DNA from: a virus
Direction: 5' to 3' (one strand)
Length of the DNA stretch: 36,053 bases
Virus record (IMG/VR): IMGVR_UViG_3300036772_000143
Span: 1 to 36,053 of that record
Part shown: positions 23,475-30,316 of the stretch, piece by piece
Layout of the letters: the number at the start of each line of letters is the position of its first letter
How positions within the stretch are numbered: position 1 is the stretch's first letter
Notes under the pieces: generated by a model
Database searches by the model: none
What the model saw: only the letters and a program-made list of their open reading frames with translations
Told to the model about the DNA's origin: nothing
Made by a program: the position numbers and the translations under genes

Positions 23475-23815
23475 CCAGACCTCGCGCTGTCGCGGATCGC
23501 CGCCATGATGTCGACTTCCTCGTCGAGCAGCTTCGATGGAGTTGTGAGGATTTGCCCGACTGTCTCTATTGGTGCGGCACGAAATTTGGCGCCACCCATG
23601 TACGGAACGATACGCCGCCAGTCGATATCCGGGAGAACCGTGCGGAGTACGACCTCGCCTACTGGCTCCGGGTTTCGATCGGAGTAGAATGGTGAAAATC
23701 CCTCGATGATCACACCATCGATAGTCTCAGTCTCGGATTCATATAGAGCACGGCAAAACTTGACGTTCTGCGATTCCAAATTCGTCGACGCCTCTTCCAA
23801 TGCAGCATCAGTCAT
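23471..23815 (-). CDS. Small phage protein of unknown function (114 aa), follows portal
   Basis: 114 residues from the ATG at 23815, which overlaps the portal stop by one base (TGATG); a GTG three bases further up is a weaker choice. It is alpha/beta and acidic: MTDAALEEASTNLESQNVKF, RALYESETETIDGVIIEGFS, PVGEVVLRTVLPDIDWRRIV, then KFRAAPIETVGQILTTPSKL. It lacks a membrane segment or a known motif. Direct coupling to the portal suggests co-production with the head vertex, but a role cannot be assigned. Confidence 0.58.
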   Translation of the reverse strand: MTDAALEEASTNLESQNVKFCRALYESETETIDGVIIEGFSPFYSDRNPEPVGEVVLRTVLPDIDWRRIVPYMGGAKFRAAPIETVGQILTTPSKLLDEEVDIMAAIRDSARSG

Positions 23816-25653
23816 CACGCCTGTCCCTGGCTTGGCAGCAATCCCATGCGGCTCCCCAGCAGACCTGCCATGTTGCCGGTGTTCGCGTCCACCTTACCTA
23901 AGGTGCCCGCCGCCTCGACGCCAGCCTGCGCGGCTTGCACGGCCTGCGCTTGCTTGGCCTGGTCCGCTTTGGCTTTGTCGTGCGCCGCCACCTCGTCGGC
24001 AGTAAAGAGGCCGCGCGCCGGGAACGTCTTGCGCTCGGCGAGGATGCGAGCCGATTCGTCGAGGTTGAAGATCCTCAACGGCGGCGGCAAACCCGCAGCC
24101 TGCGCGAGCGCTCCGAGGTTTCCCACCGTCGCCAAGGTCGACTCCATATTGGCCGTCTCGGCTCCGAGTTGTGCCAGCGTCACCATGTCCATAAAATTCA
24201 GCTTCAGCGGCACGCCCATCAGAGAGCGCGGCATAGGCTTCAGCATCCGGCGCCGCATGATGATGTTCGCGGTTCTCTGAAGCACAGGAGAAGCCACGTC
24301 GGCCTTCAGGTCCCCAAACACTGGCCCGAGGCGTTGTAGCTTTTCGCCCTTGCGCTCGGCAATCTCAAGCGTGTTTTTGGGTTGAACGCCTTCCATCTGC
24401 GAGATCGCCATCCACACATCGACCATGAAACAGCGGTCGACCCGCGTTTGCACGTCTTTTATGTCCAGCGCCATCGCCGCGAGATCGGGCTTGACCTCGA
24501 ACAGCGGCCAGAAGCCCTTTTTGCCCGACTGGGAATTGACGTAAGTAATACCACCTGGCGTGGTCGACGACGGCTCATTCTTCATTTCCGGGTCGGCACC
24601 CATCGGCGGCCGGACCTGCTTCTCGATCGCTTCGAGCTTGCGCTTGGTTTCCTGCTGGAGCTGCTTGATGTCGCCGAGCGCATCGATGCCCGGTCCGCGG
24701 TTGCCATAAGGATCATTGCCGGTCGTCGCCCAGCGCGCCGCCGCGAACGGCTTGTCCCAAAATCCCCGGATCGACAATGGACCGTTGGTTTTTTGCCCCC
24801 TCAGCCACCAGATTTCGCGATACGGGAATCCGCCGGGGACGACTTTGATCTCCTTGCCGCCCGGCCTGCCTCTGCCGTCCAATGGAAAGTTCGGCTCGAT
24901 CGCGCAAGCGACGACGTCCTCCATTTCGAGCGAAGCGCCGCCAGCTTGCCATTTCTCCCGCGTCCCTTCGCTGCACGCCTCCAACCCGAACTTGTCTACC
25001 TGTTGTGAGACAGTGTAAGTGCCTTCGGTATATTTCGCGTCCACTGAAAAGCTGGCACCATTAAACAAGTAATATTCGCCAGGACAGTCTGTATAAAACC
25101 GCACGACATCTTCAGCGTCTTCGTAGCAGGTCACGGTGGCCGTGCAGAATGAGACGAGATCCTGCATCATCTGCGCCATGCGGCTGTAGAAGTTCGACTG
25201 CGCCAAGACTACGTACATCGCGGCGTCGAGGTCTTCCAGCCAATTCTTTCCTTCGTTGTCCGGCTCGTAACCTGGAATTCCAATGGCGTGCTTGAACCAT
25301 GGGCGCGTGGTGGGAAAGATCCCATCAACCATGCCGGCCGCGCAGATGTCCCGCGCCAGACCCGCAGTAGAATCGATGATTGCTTGGTTGATCGGCGAGC
25401 CGCGGCGGAAGAGGTTGGCAACAACCAGCCAGCGATAGCGCTGCGGCAGAAGAAACTGGGCGATCTCGGCCCAGTGCATCCAGTAGCTGTACCTCCAGGT
25501 CCGGCCCATCCCGAGCCGCGATTCCAGATGGGCGTAGATCACATCCCATTCTAAATCGGGCTGCTCGGGTCGGTACGGCAGCGACGGCGGCTGCTGGGCG
25601 AGCAGCGTCGGGCTCGAACGCTCGTAATGAGCCAGGCCTTCGGCACTACGCAT
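23815..25653 (-). CDS. Portal protein (podovirus head-to-tail connector)
   Basis: 612 residues. It shows the podovirus portal pattern: YWMHWAEIAQFLLPQRYRWL, INQAIIDSTAGLARDICAAG and MVDGIFPTTRPWFKHAIG near the N-terminus. The middle holds WLEDLDAAMYVVLAQSNFYS and VSFCTATVTCYEDAEDVVRF. Then come KQLQQETKRKLEAIEKQVRP, which corresponds to the channel-lining helix region, and VDVWMAISQMEG with NTLEIAERKGEKLQRLGPVF. The C-terminal 100 residues are Ala/Gln-rich and helical (KAKADQAKQAQAVQAAQAGV). The dodecameric ring would form the DNA entry vertex and bind TerL and the adaptor. Length agrees with T7-like and BPP-1-like portals (500-700). It overlaps the next upstream gene by eight bases. Confidence 0.9.
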   Translation of the reverse strand: MRSAEGLAHYERSSPTLLAQQPPSLPYRPEQPDLEWDVIYAHLESRLGMGRTWRYSYWMHWAEIAQFLLPQRYRWLVVANLFRRGSPINQAIIDSTAGLARDICAAGMVDGIFPTTRPWFKHAIGIPGYEPDNEGKNWLEDLDAAMYVVLAQSNFYSRMAQMMQDLVSFCTATVTCYEDAEDVVRFYTDCPGEYYLFNGASFSVDAKYTEGTYTVSQQVDKFGLEACSEGTREKWQAGGASLEMEDVVACAIEPNFPLDGRGRPGGKEIKVVPGGFPYREIWWLRGQKTNGPLSIRGFWDKPFAAARWATTGNDPYGNRGPGIDALGDIKQLQQETKRKLEAIEKQVRPPMGADPEMKNEPSSTTPGGITYVNSQSGKKGFWPLFEVKPDLAAMALDIKDVQTRVDRCFMVDVWMAISQMEGVQPKNTLEIAERKGEKLQRLGPVFGDLKADVASPVLQRTANIIMRRRMLKPMPRSLMGVPLKLNFMDMVTLAQLGAETANMESTLATVGNLGALAQAAGLPPPLRIFNLDESARILAERKTFPARGLFTADEVAAHDKAKADQAKQAQAVQAAQAGVEAAGTLGKVDANTGNMAGLLGSRMGLLPSQGQA

Positions 25654-25822
25654 AAGGCTGCGCCCTCAGCGCCTCTCGGGCGAGATACGATGGATTTTGG
25701 GCGCCATCGGCAATTGCTTGGAGCACATCGGCGTAAAGCGCATGGACCAACAGCGGAGTCTCGGGGTTGTTGTGGATCGCGCCCGAGCGGATCGCGTGAA
25801 CCCGGTTTTTGACTTCCGCCAT
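25646..25822 (-). CDS. Small conserved phage protein next to portal (58 aa)
   Basis: 58 residues from the ATG at 25822; a GTG six bases upstream is also possible. The sequence MAEVKNRVHAIRSGAIHNNP, ETPLLVHALYADVLQAIADG, then NPSYLAREALRAQ is a compact helical protein without charge bias. It ends eight bases inside the portal start and begins seven bases after the upstream stop, so it is firmly embedded in the operon. I recognise no family. It may be a small assembly factor for the portal vertex. Confidence 0.55.
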   Translation of the reverse strand: MAEVKNRVHAIRSGAIHNNPETPLLVHALYADVLQAIADGAQNPSYLAREALRAQPYA

Positions 25823-25829
25823 GTCCACG

Positions 25830-26093
25830 TCAGTAATGCCGGTGTGGCCGGTCGGAATCCGAGCCGTATGGATCGAGGTACGTATTCAGCCGCTCGTGCG
25901 CCAGCTCATCCTCGTACCGCGCCCGCTGGCGCTCCATGTCTTCCCTGTCTTGCTGCAGCTGCTCCCGCTGCCGCTCGATCTGGTATTGCTGATCGGCGCG
26001 CTCGATGTCATCGATCATACTGCCGGCTCGCGCCGTCATTGGAAGCATCATCAGAAACGCCGCCGTCACGATTGCCGTCTTGAGCATTGTCAT
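25830..26093 (-). CDS. Secreted coiled-coil protein (87 aa)
   Basis: 87 residues from the ATG at 26093 (GGAGAGAGG just before); an ATG at 26087 is equally well placed relative to the SD. Residues 3-22 are a signal peptide (LKTAIVTAAFLMMLPMTARA). The mature part is an uninterrupted charged helix (QQYQIERQREQLQQDREDME, RQRARYEDELAHERLNTYLD) and ends in a His-rich tail. It is a clear outlier in a block of head genes, and it belongs with the signal-bearing proteins of the fibre block. The first 85 bases overlap a zinc-ribbon gene in another frame. Role unknown; a periplasmic coiled coil could bridge membranes or peptidoglycan. Confidence 0.62.
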   Translation of the reverse strand: MTMLKTAIVTAAFLMMLPMTARAGSMIDDIERADQQYQIERQREQLQQDREDMERQRARYEDELAHERLNTYLDPYGSDSDRPHRHY

Positions 26094-26211
26094 GTCCTCT
26101 CTCCGGCCAGGTTTTGCCACACTGCGTACACACCAGAAACTTACGCCCCGCAAACTCTCCGGCACCCAACATCTCAACCGGGATGTGGCCGTGCCAGATG
26201 CAGCGCTGCAT
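26008..26211 (-). CDS. Small zinc-ribbon-like protein (67 aa)
   Basis: 67 residues, starting three bases after the upstream stop (TAACCAATG). The N-terminal 40 residues look like a short zinc ribbon: Cys4 and His7 in QRCIWHGH, then FLVCTQCGKTWPER with C-x-x-C. The C-terminal 27 residues are hydrophilic and coincide with the signal peptide region of the next gene in another frame. They may therefore carry little information of their own. It is probably real because of the stop/start coupling and the metal-site spacing. The function cannot be stated; such ribbons are common in small phage proteins of unknown role. Confidence 0.5.
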   Translation of the reverse strand: MQRCIWHGHIPVEMLGAGEFAGRKFLVCTQCGKTWPERGHDNAQDGNRDGGVSDDASNDGASRQYDR

Positions 26212-26214
26212 TGG

Positions 26215-26415
26215 TTAACGCTTCACTAGCCCGAAGTTGAACGACGTAATCTTGCCGTCCTGGTGTACGCAGCCATGCATCTGGAAGAGCCACTCGGGGT
26301 CATTGTGGTGTAGATGGAAGAATGCTCGCAGAAGCATCTGCTCTTCCTCGCCCTCCGGGTAGACCACAAACTGCGGGACCGGACATCCTGTCGCTTCGGC
26401 CATTCTGATCTTCAT
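26215..26415 (-). CDS. Small protein of unknown function (66 aa)
   Basis: 66 residues: MKIRMAEATGCPVPQFVVYP, EGEEEQMLLRAFFHLHHNDP, EWLFQMHGCVHQDGKITSFN, FGLVKR. It is a compact alpha/beta-looking sequence with a histidine cluster (HLHHND) and two cysteines. It overlaps the preceding stop by four bases (ATGA) and ends three bases before the zinc-ribbon start. It has no signal or membrane segment. Family not recognised. Confidence 0.55.
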   Translation of the reverse strand: MKIRMAEATGCPVPQFVVYPEGEEEQMLLRAFFHLHHNDPEWLFQMHGCVHQDGKITSFNFGLVKR

Positions 26416-26630
26416 TGCCCAAGTAGCGCTTTCGTCGCCGTTGGCGCGCTGGGCGCACCCTGCGGTCCGGTCTGCAACGTGCCGCCAAACCCAGCGCCGG
26501 CCGCCGCCGCTGCCCGCTGCGCCGCTGCGGTCCCGGCTCCCTGTACTGCGGGATCGCCGAAGGTCGGGGGATTGGGGGGAGGCGGCGGCGGAGGTGGCGG
26601 CCCGGGGATCTTGGGAGCTAGGAAGCCCAT
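26412..26630 (-). CDS. Polyproline virion-associated small protein (72 aa)
   Basis: 72 residues from the ATG at 26630. It begins MGFLAPKIPG, followed by a run of nine prolines, NPPTFGDPAVQGAG, an Ala-rich helix (TAAAQRAAAAAGAGFGGT) and QTGPQGAPSAPTATKALLGQ. This combination (MGF-P, polyproline, short Ala helix, 'TGPQG...LLG' ending) is recurrent in small genes beside portal and terminase genes of podoviruses. It is probably a minor structural protein. A polyproline stretch binds exposed aromatic grooves, which would suit a vertex linker. It overlaps the following gene by four bases. Confidence 0.65.
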   Translation of the reverse strand: MGFLAPKIPGPPPPPPPPPNPPTFGDPAVQGAGTAAAQRAAAAAGAGFGGTLQTGPQGAPSAPTATKALLGQ

Positions 26631-26633
26631 CAC

Positions 26634-26927
26634 CTATTCCTCATCAGAATATGAGATCAGACCTTTATCGATCGCCTCCCACTGGGTGCCTTCCAGAAAG
26701 TGCGCCGCGATCTCGCCGCGCTGCTCCTCGGTATAGTTCTGCGGCGTAAACAACCACTTGACGTGCCACAGCATGTGCCAGAACGCGACGTCGACTTGCT
26801 CCTGCGTAAAACCGTGCTCGTGAGCGGCCTCGTCGCTGTTTACCACCGCTTCGTCACCGAGCCATGCAAGCCCGATGCGCTCGCAGTAATCCTTGACGTT
26901 CGTGTAGTCGTAGTGGAGCTTGGTCAT
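26634..26927 (-). CDS. Small acidic protein after TerL (97 aa)
   Basis: 97 residues, acidic, with aromatic content. MTKLHYDYTNVKDYCERIGL, AWLGDEAVVNSDEAAHEHGF, TQEQVDVAFWHMLWHVKWLF, then EEQRGEIAAHFLEGTQWEAI. It starts four bases inside the terminase stop, indicating co-translation. The WHMLWHVKWLF segment is amphipathic rather than membrane-spanning. No family recognised. As gene partner of TerL it might modulate packaging, but this is only position-based. Confidence 0.55.
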   Translation of the reverse strand: MTKLHYDYTNVKDYCERIGLAWLGDEAVVNSDEAAHEHGFTQEQVDVAFWHMLWHVKWLFTPQNYTEEQRGEIAAHFLEGTQWEAIDKGLISYSDEE

Positions 26928-28390
26928 CGGTAAGTCTCATAGGGCGGCGGTTCATACGACATCTGCGGCTCCCACTCGAATTTGTGCCTGCTGCCTCCCC
27001 GAGCAGCGCGCCCCTTGGGTTGGACCGGCTCGGCGAAAGTCTCCATCAGCGCATCCATGTCGTCAGGAGAAAATCCCAACTTCGCCTTGATGTCCTCTTT
27101 GGGTTCGATAATGTAGGCATCGCCTTTGAACGCATAAGTGGTCTCTGTCAAGGCCCTTGACAATTCCGGAATGTCGGGGATCGCGCCACCCTGTTTGATC
27201 CAACTCACCAGGTCGAACGCCATCTCGGCTCGCTTGTTGGCGTAGCGCTGCTTGTCGTGGGCGTTGCCCGCGTATTGTACCGGGATCGGCGCGTAGCCCC
27301 GCTGCCGAAGCTGGTCGATCCAGCCCCACCCATAGCCACCCGTCGCATCGACAAAGCATGCGTCGGCATCCCACTCGTCCCATTTGCGCGAGACCGCGCC
27401 GGCGCCCTCCACCGAGCTCACATTACGGTATTTCATCGGCTGGAAGGCCACCAGACCCTGACGCGGGAATATGACGCTCATGTCATCCCCCTCTCGGGCC
27501 ACGTCCACGCCGAGCAGTTTGGGGCTACGCGCATAGTCGTATTCCCGATAGTGCCGGCGCGTGGCCGCCTCCACTTCCTCGACGCTGATGAGCTGGTGAA
27601 TGCCTCCGGGGGCGAACTTCCCAAAGACATTCGCGAGCACCCAAGGATCGTCGCGCCCATTGGCCGCTATCTGATCCCGCGCCCATTGCAGACCGACGCG
27701 AGACGCCCGCTTCGGGTCGTCAGGATCGCCCGAGATCTCGAAGACTAGCCATAAATGCCGCTGGCGTTTCACCGAGTGATACAGCGCCCCGCCAAACTCC
27801 GTCGGGTTGCCGGCTTGAACAATGTGGCATTCCTTGCCAGTAGACAGCGCCGCCTCGGCCTCACTCATAACTTGCCTCGGCATGCCTCCCGTTTCGTCGA
27901 GCAGGAAGAGCGTGTAGTCGGCGTGGACACCCGAAAGCGTCGACCCTAACGCCGCCTCGTCGGCCGACCGCGAGAAAGTGCGGGCGCTCATCCACCACGT
28001 TTCCGGATGCTGCCGGCACACGATCCTCGTCTTCTGAAGCTCGAACATTGCCTTCAACAGCTCGCTCTTGCTCTGCAGCAAGGCCATCTCCGACCACAGA
28101 CCATCCCGCAGGTTGTCGCCGGTGATCGACGTCGCCGCGATGCGGGGGTGTGGTCGCGTCAGGAGATAGTTCCAACCGATGGCCGCCAGGGTGTGGGTTT
28201 TGCCAGGTCCCCGGCACGCCTGCATCGCAATCCGCGGCGTTACCGGAAATGCCCGGTACACGTCCTCCTGCCAGGGGTCCGGCTCCTCCCCAAACAATTC
28301 CCGCACCATCGCCGCAGGATCGAGCTGCCAGCGCGCCGTCGCCTTCTCCAATTCCCCCTGGGGTCCTGCGGACGGCTTCTCGCGTGGCAT
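26924..28390 (-). CDS. terL: Terminase large subunit (TerL)
   Basis: 488 residues. The ATPase part has a Walker A-like AMQACRGPGKTHTL (K64) and a Walker B LFLLDETGGM (D165, E166). A coupling-type motif HIVQAGNPTEF follows at about 190. The RNase H-like nuclease part starts KLLGVDVAREGDDMSV (D296), continues ACFVDATGGYGWGW (D348) and has a C-terminal acidic pair in GFSPDDMDALMETF. These are the three acidic positions expected to bind two metals. The protein pumps and cuts concatemeric DNA at the portal. The ATG directly follows the stop of the 58-aa gene (TAA-ATG). Length is typical (about 450-600). Confidence 0.93.
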   Translation of the reverse strand: MPREKPSAGPQGELEKATARWQLDPAAMVRELFGEEPDPWQEDVYRAFPVTPRIAMQACRGPGKTHTLAAIGWNYLLTRPHPRIAATSITGDNLRDGLWSEMALLQSKSELLKAMFELQKTRIVCRQHPETWWMSARTFSRSADEAALGSTLSGVHADYTLFLLDETGGMPRQVMSEAEAALSTGKECHIVQAGNPTEFGGALYHSVKRQRHLWLVFEISGDPDDPKRASRVGLQWARDQIAANGRDDPWVLANVFGKFAPGGIHQLISVEEVEAATRRHYREYDYARSPKLLGVDVAREGDDMSVIFPRQGLVAFQPMKYRNVSSVEGAGAVSRKWDEWDADACFVDATGGYGWGWIDQLRQRGYAPIPVQYAGNAHDKQRYANKRAEMAFDLVSWIKQGGAIPDIPELSRALTETTYAFKGDAYIIEPKEDIKAKLGFSPDDMDALMETFAEPVQPKGRAARGGSRHKFEWEPQMSYEPPPYETYR

Positions 28391-28567
28391 TTATTTTAGC
28401 AAGCAGATCACTTCTGAGTGGTGCGCGCCGCCGACGTCCTTCAGCGCGCGGCGAATATGTTCAGCCGCCTCATCGGCGTTTTTCTTCGAACTAAACTCGT
28501 GGAATTCCACAGCATGCCCATCCCAACCCAACGCCATCACGACAATTACGACCCAAATATCGTCCAT
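28391..28567 (-). CDS. Small protein directly before TerL (58 aa)
   Basis: 58 residues, missed by a 60-residue cut-off. It starts MDDIWVVIVVMALGWDGHAV, continues EFHEFSSKKNADEAAEHIRR, and ends ALKDVGGAHHSEVICLLK. The pattern strand - strand - helix - strand looks like a small alpha/beta protein; the first segment is hydrophobic but too charged to be a signal. The start is adjacent to the stop of an 18-codon frame (TAG-ATG) and its stop is adjacent to the TerL start (TAA-ATG). Both joints argue that it is translated. Function unknown. Confidence 0.6.
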   Translation of the reverse strand: MDDIWVVIVVMALGWDGHAVEFHEFSSKKNADEAAEHIRRALKDVGGAHHSEVICLLK

Positions 28568-28624
28568 CTATCCCTCGCTTCTCAAGGCCACCGCCCGGAT
28601 CATCCGATCCACCATCTCACTCAT
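28568..28624 (-). CDS. 18-codon micro-ORF bridging two genes (possible)
   Basis: ATG at 28624 overlaps the end of the DNA-binding gene (ATGAGTGA). The frame runs MSEMVDRMIRAVALRSEG and stops with TAG immediately before the next ATG. It fills the gap exactly, which would let ribosomes pass from one gene to the next. It may be only a translational relay rather than a functional peptide. Confidence 0.35.
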   Translation of the reverse strand: MSEMVDRMIRAVALRSEG

Positions 28625-29144
28625 CCCCTTCCCTCATCGAAGCCCGCACCGCCGCAACCGTATTCCGACTCACCCCGACCGCCGCAGACACCACCCGATC
28701 AGACGCGGCCGGGTCGAGTAAAATCCGAGCCACGATCCTAAGCCGTTTCTGCTCACGCGCCCCAGGTGGCTCAGTTTCCAAATCGCCCACTGGCTCAGTT
28801 TCGCCAAGTGGCTCAGTTTGGTGGCTCACTTTCGGTAAGGGTGGCTCAGTTTGAGGTAAGGGTGGCTCAGTTTGAGGTAAGGGTGGCTCAGTTTCAGCCA
28901 TCCGGATCACCCCAGCACGCCGCGCCGCCGCAAGTAGCTCGGGACAGCACTCGATGGTGAGCTTGCCGTTAGGCCCGGAAATCGTCCGTGGCCGCGGCAG
29001 CTTACCACCCTCAATCAACTGCGCCCACTCACACCGGCAACTCCACCAAACCCCAACATTTCCGCAAAATAAACACCGAGCCACCTGCGCCGGCCCCGAA
29101 TGCCAACTACTCGTTCGAGCCAGTCCCACAACCTCACCAACCAC
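28617..29144 (-). CDS. DNA-binding protein with TEPPLP repeats and C-terminal HTH
   Basis: 175 residues from the GTG at 29144: CGGAGGTGA, complementary to the 16S tail, stands five bases before it, so the GTG at 29150 inside the SD is not the start. N-terminal part: RCLFCGNVGVWWSCRCEWAQ, a likely zinc ribbon (C-x-x-C, C-x-C). The middle (about 95-130) has TEPPLPQ repeats encoded by a 21-bp tandem repeat, then degenerate TEP units. The C-terminus RLRIVARILLDPAASDRVVS, then AAVGVSRNTVAAVRASM is a helix-turn-helix. It precedes TerL in the operon; a role in DNA recognition for packaging or regulation would fit. Repeats may vary in number between relatives. Confidence 0.7.
   Translation of the reverse strand: MVGEVVGLARTSSWHSGPAQVARCLFCGNVGVWWSCRCEWAQLIEGGKLPRPRTISGPNGKLTIECCPELLAAARRAGVIRMAETEPPLPQTEPPLPQTEPPLPKVSHQTEPLGETEPVGDLETEPPGAREQKRLRIVARILLDPAASDRVVSAAVGVSRNTVAAVRASMREGDE
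28834..28896. repeat. Three tandem copies of a 21-bp unit (codes TEPPLPQ)
   Basis: Units at 28834-28854, 28855-28875 and 28876-28896, the third with one mismatch. Core GGTAAGGGTGGCTCAGTTT. The period keeps the reading frame of the DNA-binding protein at 28617-29144. Partial copies of GTGGCTCAGTTT lie just to the left. Confidence 0.85.
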
Positions 29145-29146
29145 AA

Positions 29147-29308
29147 TCACCTCCGAAATCGGTCCGGGAATTCATACACCAAAAATTCCGCAGAAAATAT
29201 AGCGAGAGCGGGCGTGCGAGCCCCCATGAGGTAGCCTCCATCCTCGATGCCGGCGCCCCCCAAAGCCGGGTCTGGCGGGCAGCTGTTTGATACCCAAGCG
29301 TTACCCAT
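29147..29308 (-). CDS. Possible small gene upstream of the DNA-binding protein (53 aa)
   Basis: A 53-codon frame from the ATG at 29308 to a TGA that is itself the last three bases of the next gene's SD (GGAGG-TGA), two bases before that gene's GTG. Sequence: MGNAWVSNSCPPDPALGGAG, IEDGGYLMGARTPALAIFSA, then EFLVYEFPDRFRR. The exact fit of its stop to the next start is typical of this operon. There is no good SD of its own and no recognised family, so it may be non-coding. It would explain half of the otherwise empty 300 bases here. Confidence 0.35.
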   Translation of the reverse strand: MGNAWVSNSCPPDPALGGAGIEDGGYLMGARTPALAIFSAEFLVYEFPDRFRR

Positions 29309-29452
29309 TGCTGCGTCCGTTCACCTAACCCATTGATATCACTGCAGGAGCATCCGTCTATGTAGCGGTTGCTGCGCTCGCGGCGAGGGCACGCTGAGGC
29401 TCGCGCGGGCAGGCGCGGAGCCTGAGTCAGTCAGGTGGATTTAGCCCGCTTT
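29309..29452. other. Gap with no convincing gene; palindromic and GC-rich elements
   Basis: No frame with coding character was found on either strand. It contains the palindrome CTGAGTCAG near 29422-29430, extended by a second GTCAGG, and a GC-rich inverted stretch (GCTCGCGCGGGCAGGCGCGGAGC-like, about 29399-29421). It also contains TTGATATCA near 29334. It could hold a promoter or operator for the packaging genes at 29144 and below, but I see no good -35/-10 pair. Confidence 0.4.
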
Positions 29453-29511
29453 TTATGTTGGCGGCCTTTTATGTTGGCAGCCCTTACGTTGGCCGCAGCC
29501 CTTATGTTGGC
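29453..29511. repeat. Four degenerate direct repeats of TTATGTTGGC, 15-18 bp apart
   Basis: Copies begin at about 29453, 29469, 29484 (TTACGTTGGC) and 29502. The spacing is 15-18 bases and most copies are followed by a GC-rich spacer. They encode the repetitive C-terminus of the 47-aa protein. They could also be a binding array for a regulator or a slippage product. Confidence 0.6.
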
Positions 29512-29596
29512 TGTTCATGCGGTCAACGCGCCGTTCTAGCCGCATCAGGCGAATGCCAAGGCCGATTACCACGATCACGAGACCTAGTGTGGTCAT
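29453..29596 (-). CDS. Small single-span membrane protein (47 aa)
   Basis: 47 residues starting directly after the upstream stop (TGA-ATG). Residues 1-18 are hydrophobic: MTTLGLVIVVIGLGIRLMRL, which would make one membrane span with a basic cytoplasmic side (ERRVDRMNSQ). The C-terminal 20 residues are built from H-K-G-C and Q-H/R-K repeats (CGQRKGCQHKRPPT). They are encoded by four degenerate direct repeats of TTATGTTGGC. It resembles small phage membrane proteins that modulate lysis or superinfection, but no family is recognisable. Confidence 0.5.
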   Translation of the reverse strand: MTTLGLVIVVIGLGIRLMRLERRVDRMNSQHKGCGQRKGCQHKRPPT

Positions 29597-29767
29597 TCAG
29601 GGGGATTTAGCCTCACCTGGTAGCGCGACCAGCCATGCGGCGTCGGCCATAGCTACGCGGCGGGAGAAGGGGACGTTTTGGGTAGTGCCTGGGTATTGCG
29701 CGGGGATGGCGTTGAAGATGGCCATCCAGAGCCGATCATCTCGATTGATGGGTGGAGGTGGGCTCAT
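29597..29767 (-). CDS. Small protein after terminase small subunit (56 aa)
   Basis: 56 residues: MSPPPPINRDDRLWMAIFNA, IPAQYPGTTQNVPFSRRVAM, ADAAWLVALPGEAKSP. The ATG overlaps the TerS stop by four bases (ATGA), and the stop is adjacent to the next start (TGA-ATG). It is helical with two Trp residues; the DRLWMAIFNAIP...VAMADAAW layout looks like a small regulatory or assembly protein. It has no signal peptide. Family not recognised. Confidence 0.6.
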   Translation of the reverse strand: MSPPPPINRDDRLWMAIFNAIPAQYPGTTQNVPFSRRVAMADAAWLVALPGEAKSP

Positions 29768-30315
29768 TCTGTCGGTTCTCCGGGGTATTCGAGTAGCGGT
29801 GCGTCGCTGTTGGCTTCGATCAGCTTGGTGTCCGCCTGTTTGCGAGTTTGGTTGAGCTTGAGAGCGTTGAGGACGACGGTTTCGAGGCTGATGTTGAGGT
29901 TTACCTCGGCGCCGGGCTTGGAGAACCATAGGGCTCGCTGGCGGTTTGTGAGGTAGAGCTGCATCGCTCCGGTGTCTGGGGGATAGTGCTGGATGTACGA
30001 CGCGCGGACGATTTGGCCGTCTTTGCTGAGAAAGATCTTCTCGGCTGGGTGCGAGTAGCCCTTGGCTCGCTTGTACAGCGCTCGGGCAATCTTGCCATCA
30101 GCTATGGTTCGGCCGCGATCGAAGGCTGATTTGAACTCCGGGTGTCGCTTGCGCCATTCCGCCATCGTGCGGGCTGCGGTGCCGAGACAGTCGGCAATTT
30201 GAGCATCTGAGAGGCCTAGGAGGCATAGTTCGAAGACGCGCCCGACGAACGCGGCTGAGTACTTTGTGGCTGCGCCGCCTTTTGGGTTTCCTATGCGTCC
30301 GGGCCGAGTCGGCAC
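29764..30315 (-). CDS. terS: Terminase small subunit-like, HTH DNA-binding
   Basis: 183 residues from a GTG one base after the upstream stop (TAG-G-GTG). N-terminal GRIGNPKGGAATKYSAAF is followed by an HTH (VFELCLLGLSDAQIADCLGT, AARTMAEWRKRHPEFKSAFD). Then come RTIADGKIARALYKRAKGYS, IQHYPPDTGAMQLYLTNRQ and RALWFSKPGAEVNLNISLET. This order (HTH, then 'A...L..RA.G...' and 'YPPD..A....L.NR....W') is that of phage small terminase-type DNA recognition proteins. It would bind the packaging site and activate TerL. The position about 1.4 kb upstream of TerL in the same direction agrees. Confidence 0.8.
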   Translation of the reverse strand: MPTRPGRIGNPKGGAATKYSAAFVGRVFELCLLGLSDAQIADCLGTAARTMAEWRKRHPEFKSAFDRGRTIADGKIARALYKRAKGYSHPAEKIFLSKDGQIVRASYIQHYPPDTGAMQLYLTNRQRALWFSKPGAEVNLNISLETVVLNALKLNQTRKQADTKLIEANSDAPLLEYPGEPTE

Positions 30316-30316
30316 C

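Noticed and set aside
29151-29290. A tRNA or attachment site in the GC-rich gap near 29220-29280.
   Set aside because: No cloverleaf with a TTC-containing arm and CCA-compatible acceptor stem could be formed by eye.
29453-29511. Repeats resembling a small CRISPR array.
   Set aside because: Units are about 10 bp with degenerate 5-8-bp gaps and lie inside a coding frame; there are no 25-40-bp repeats with unique spacers.
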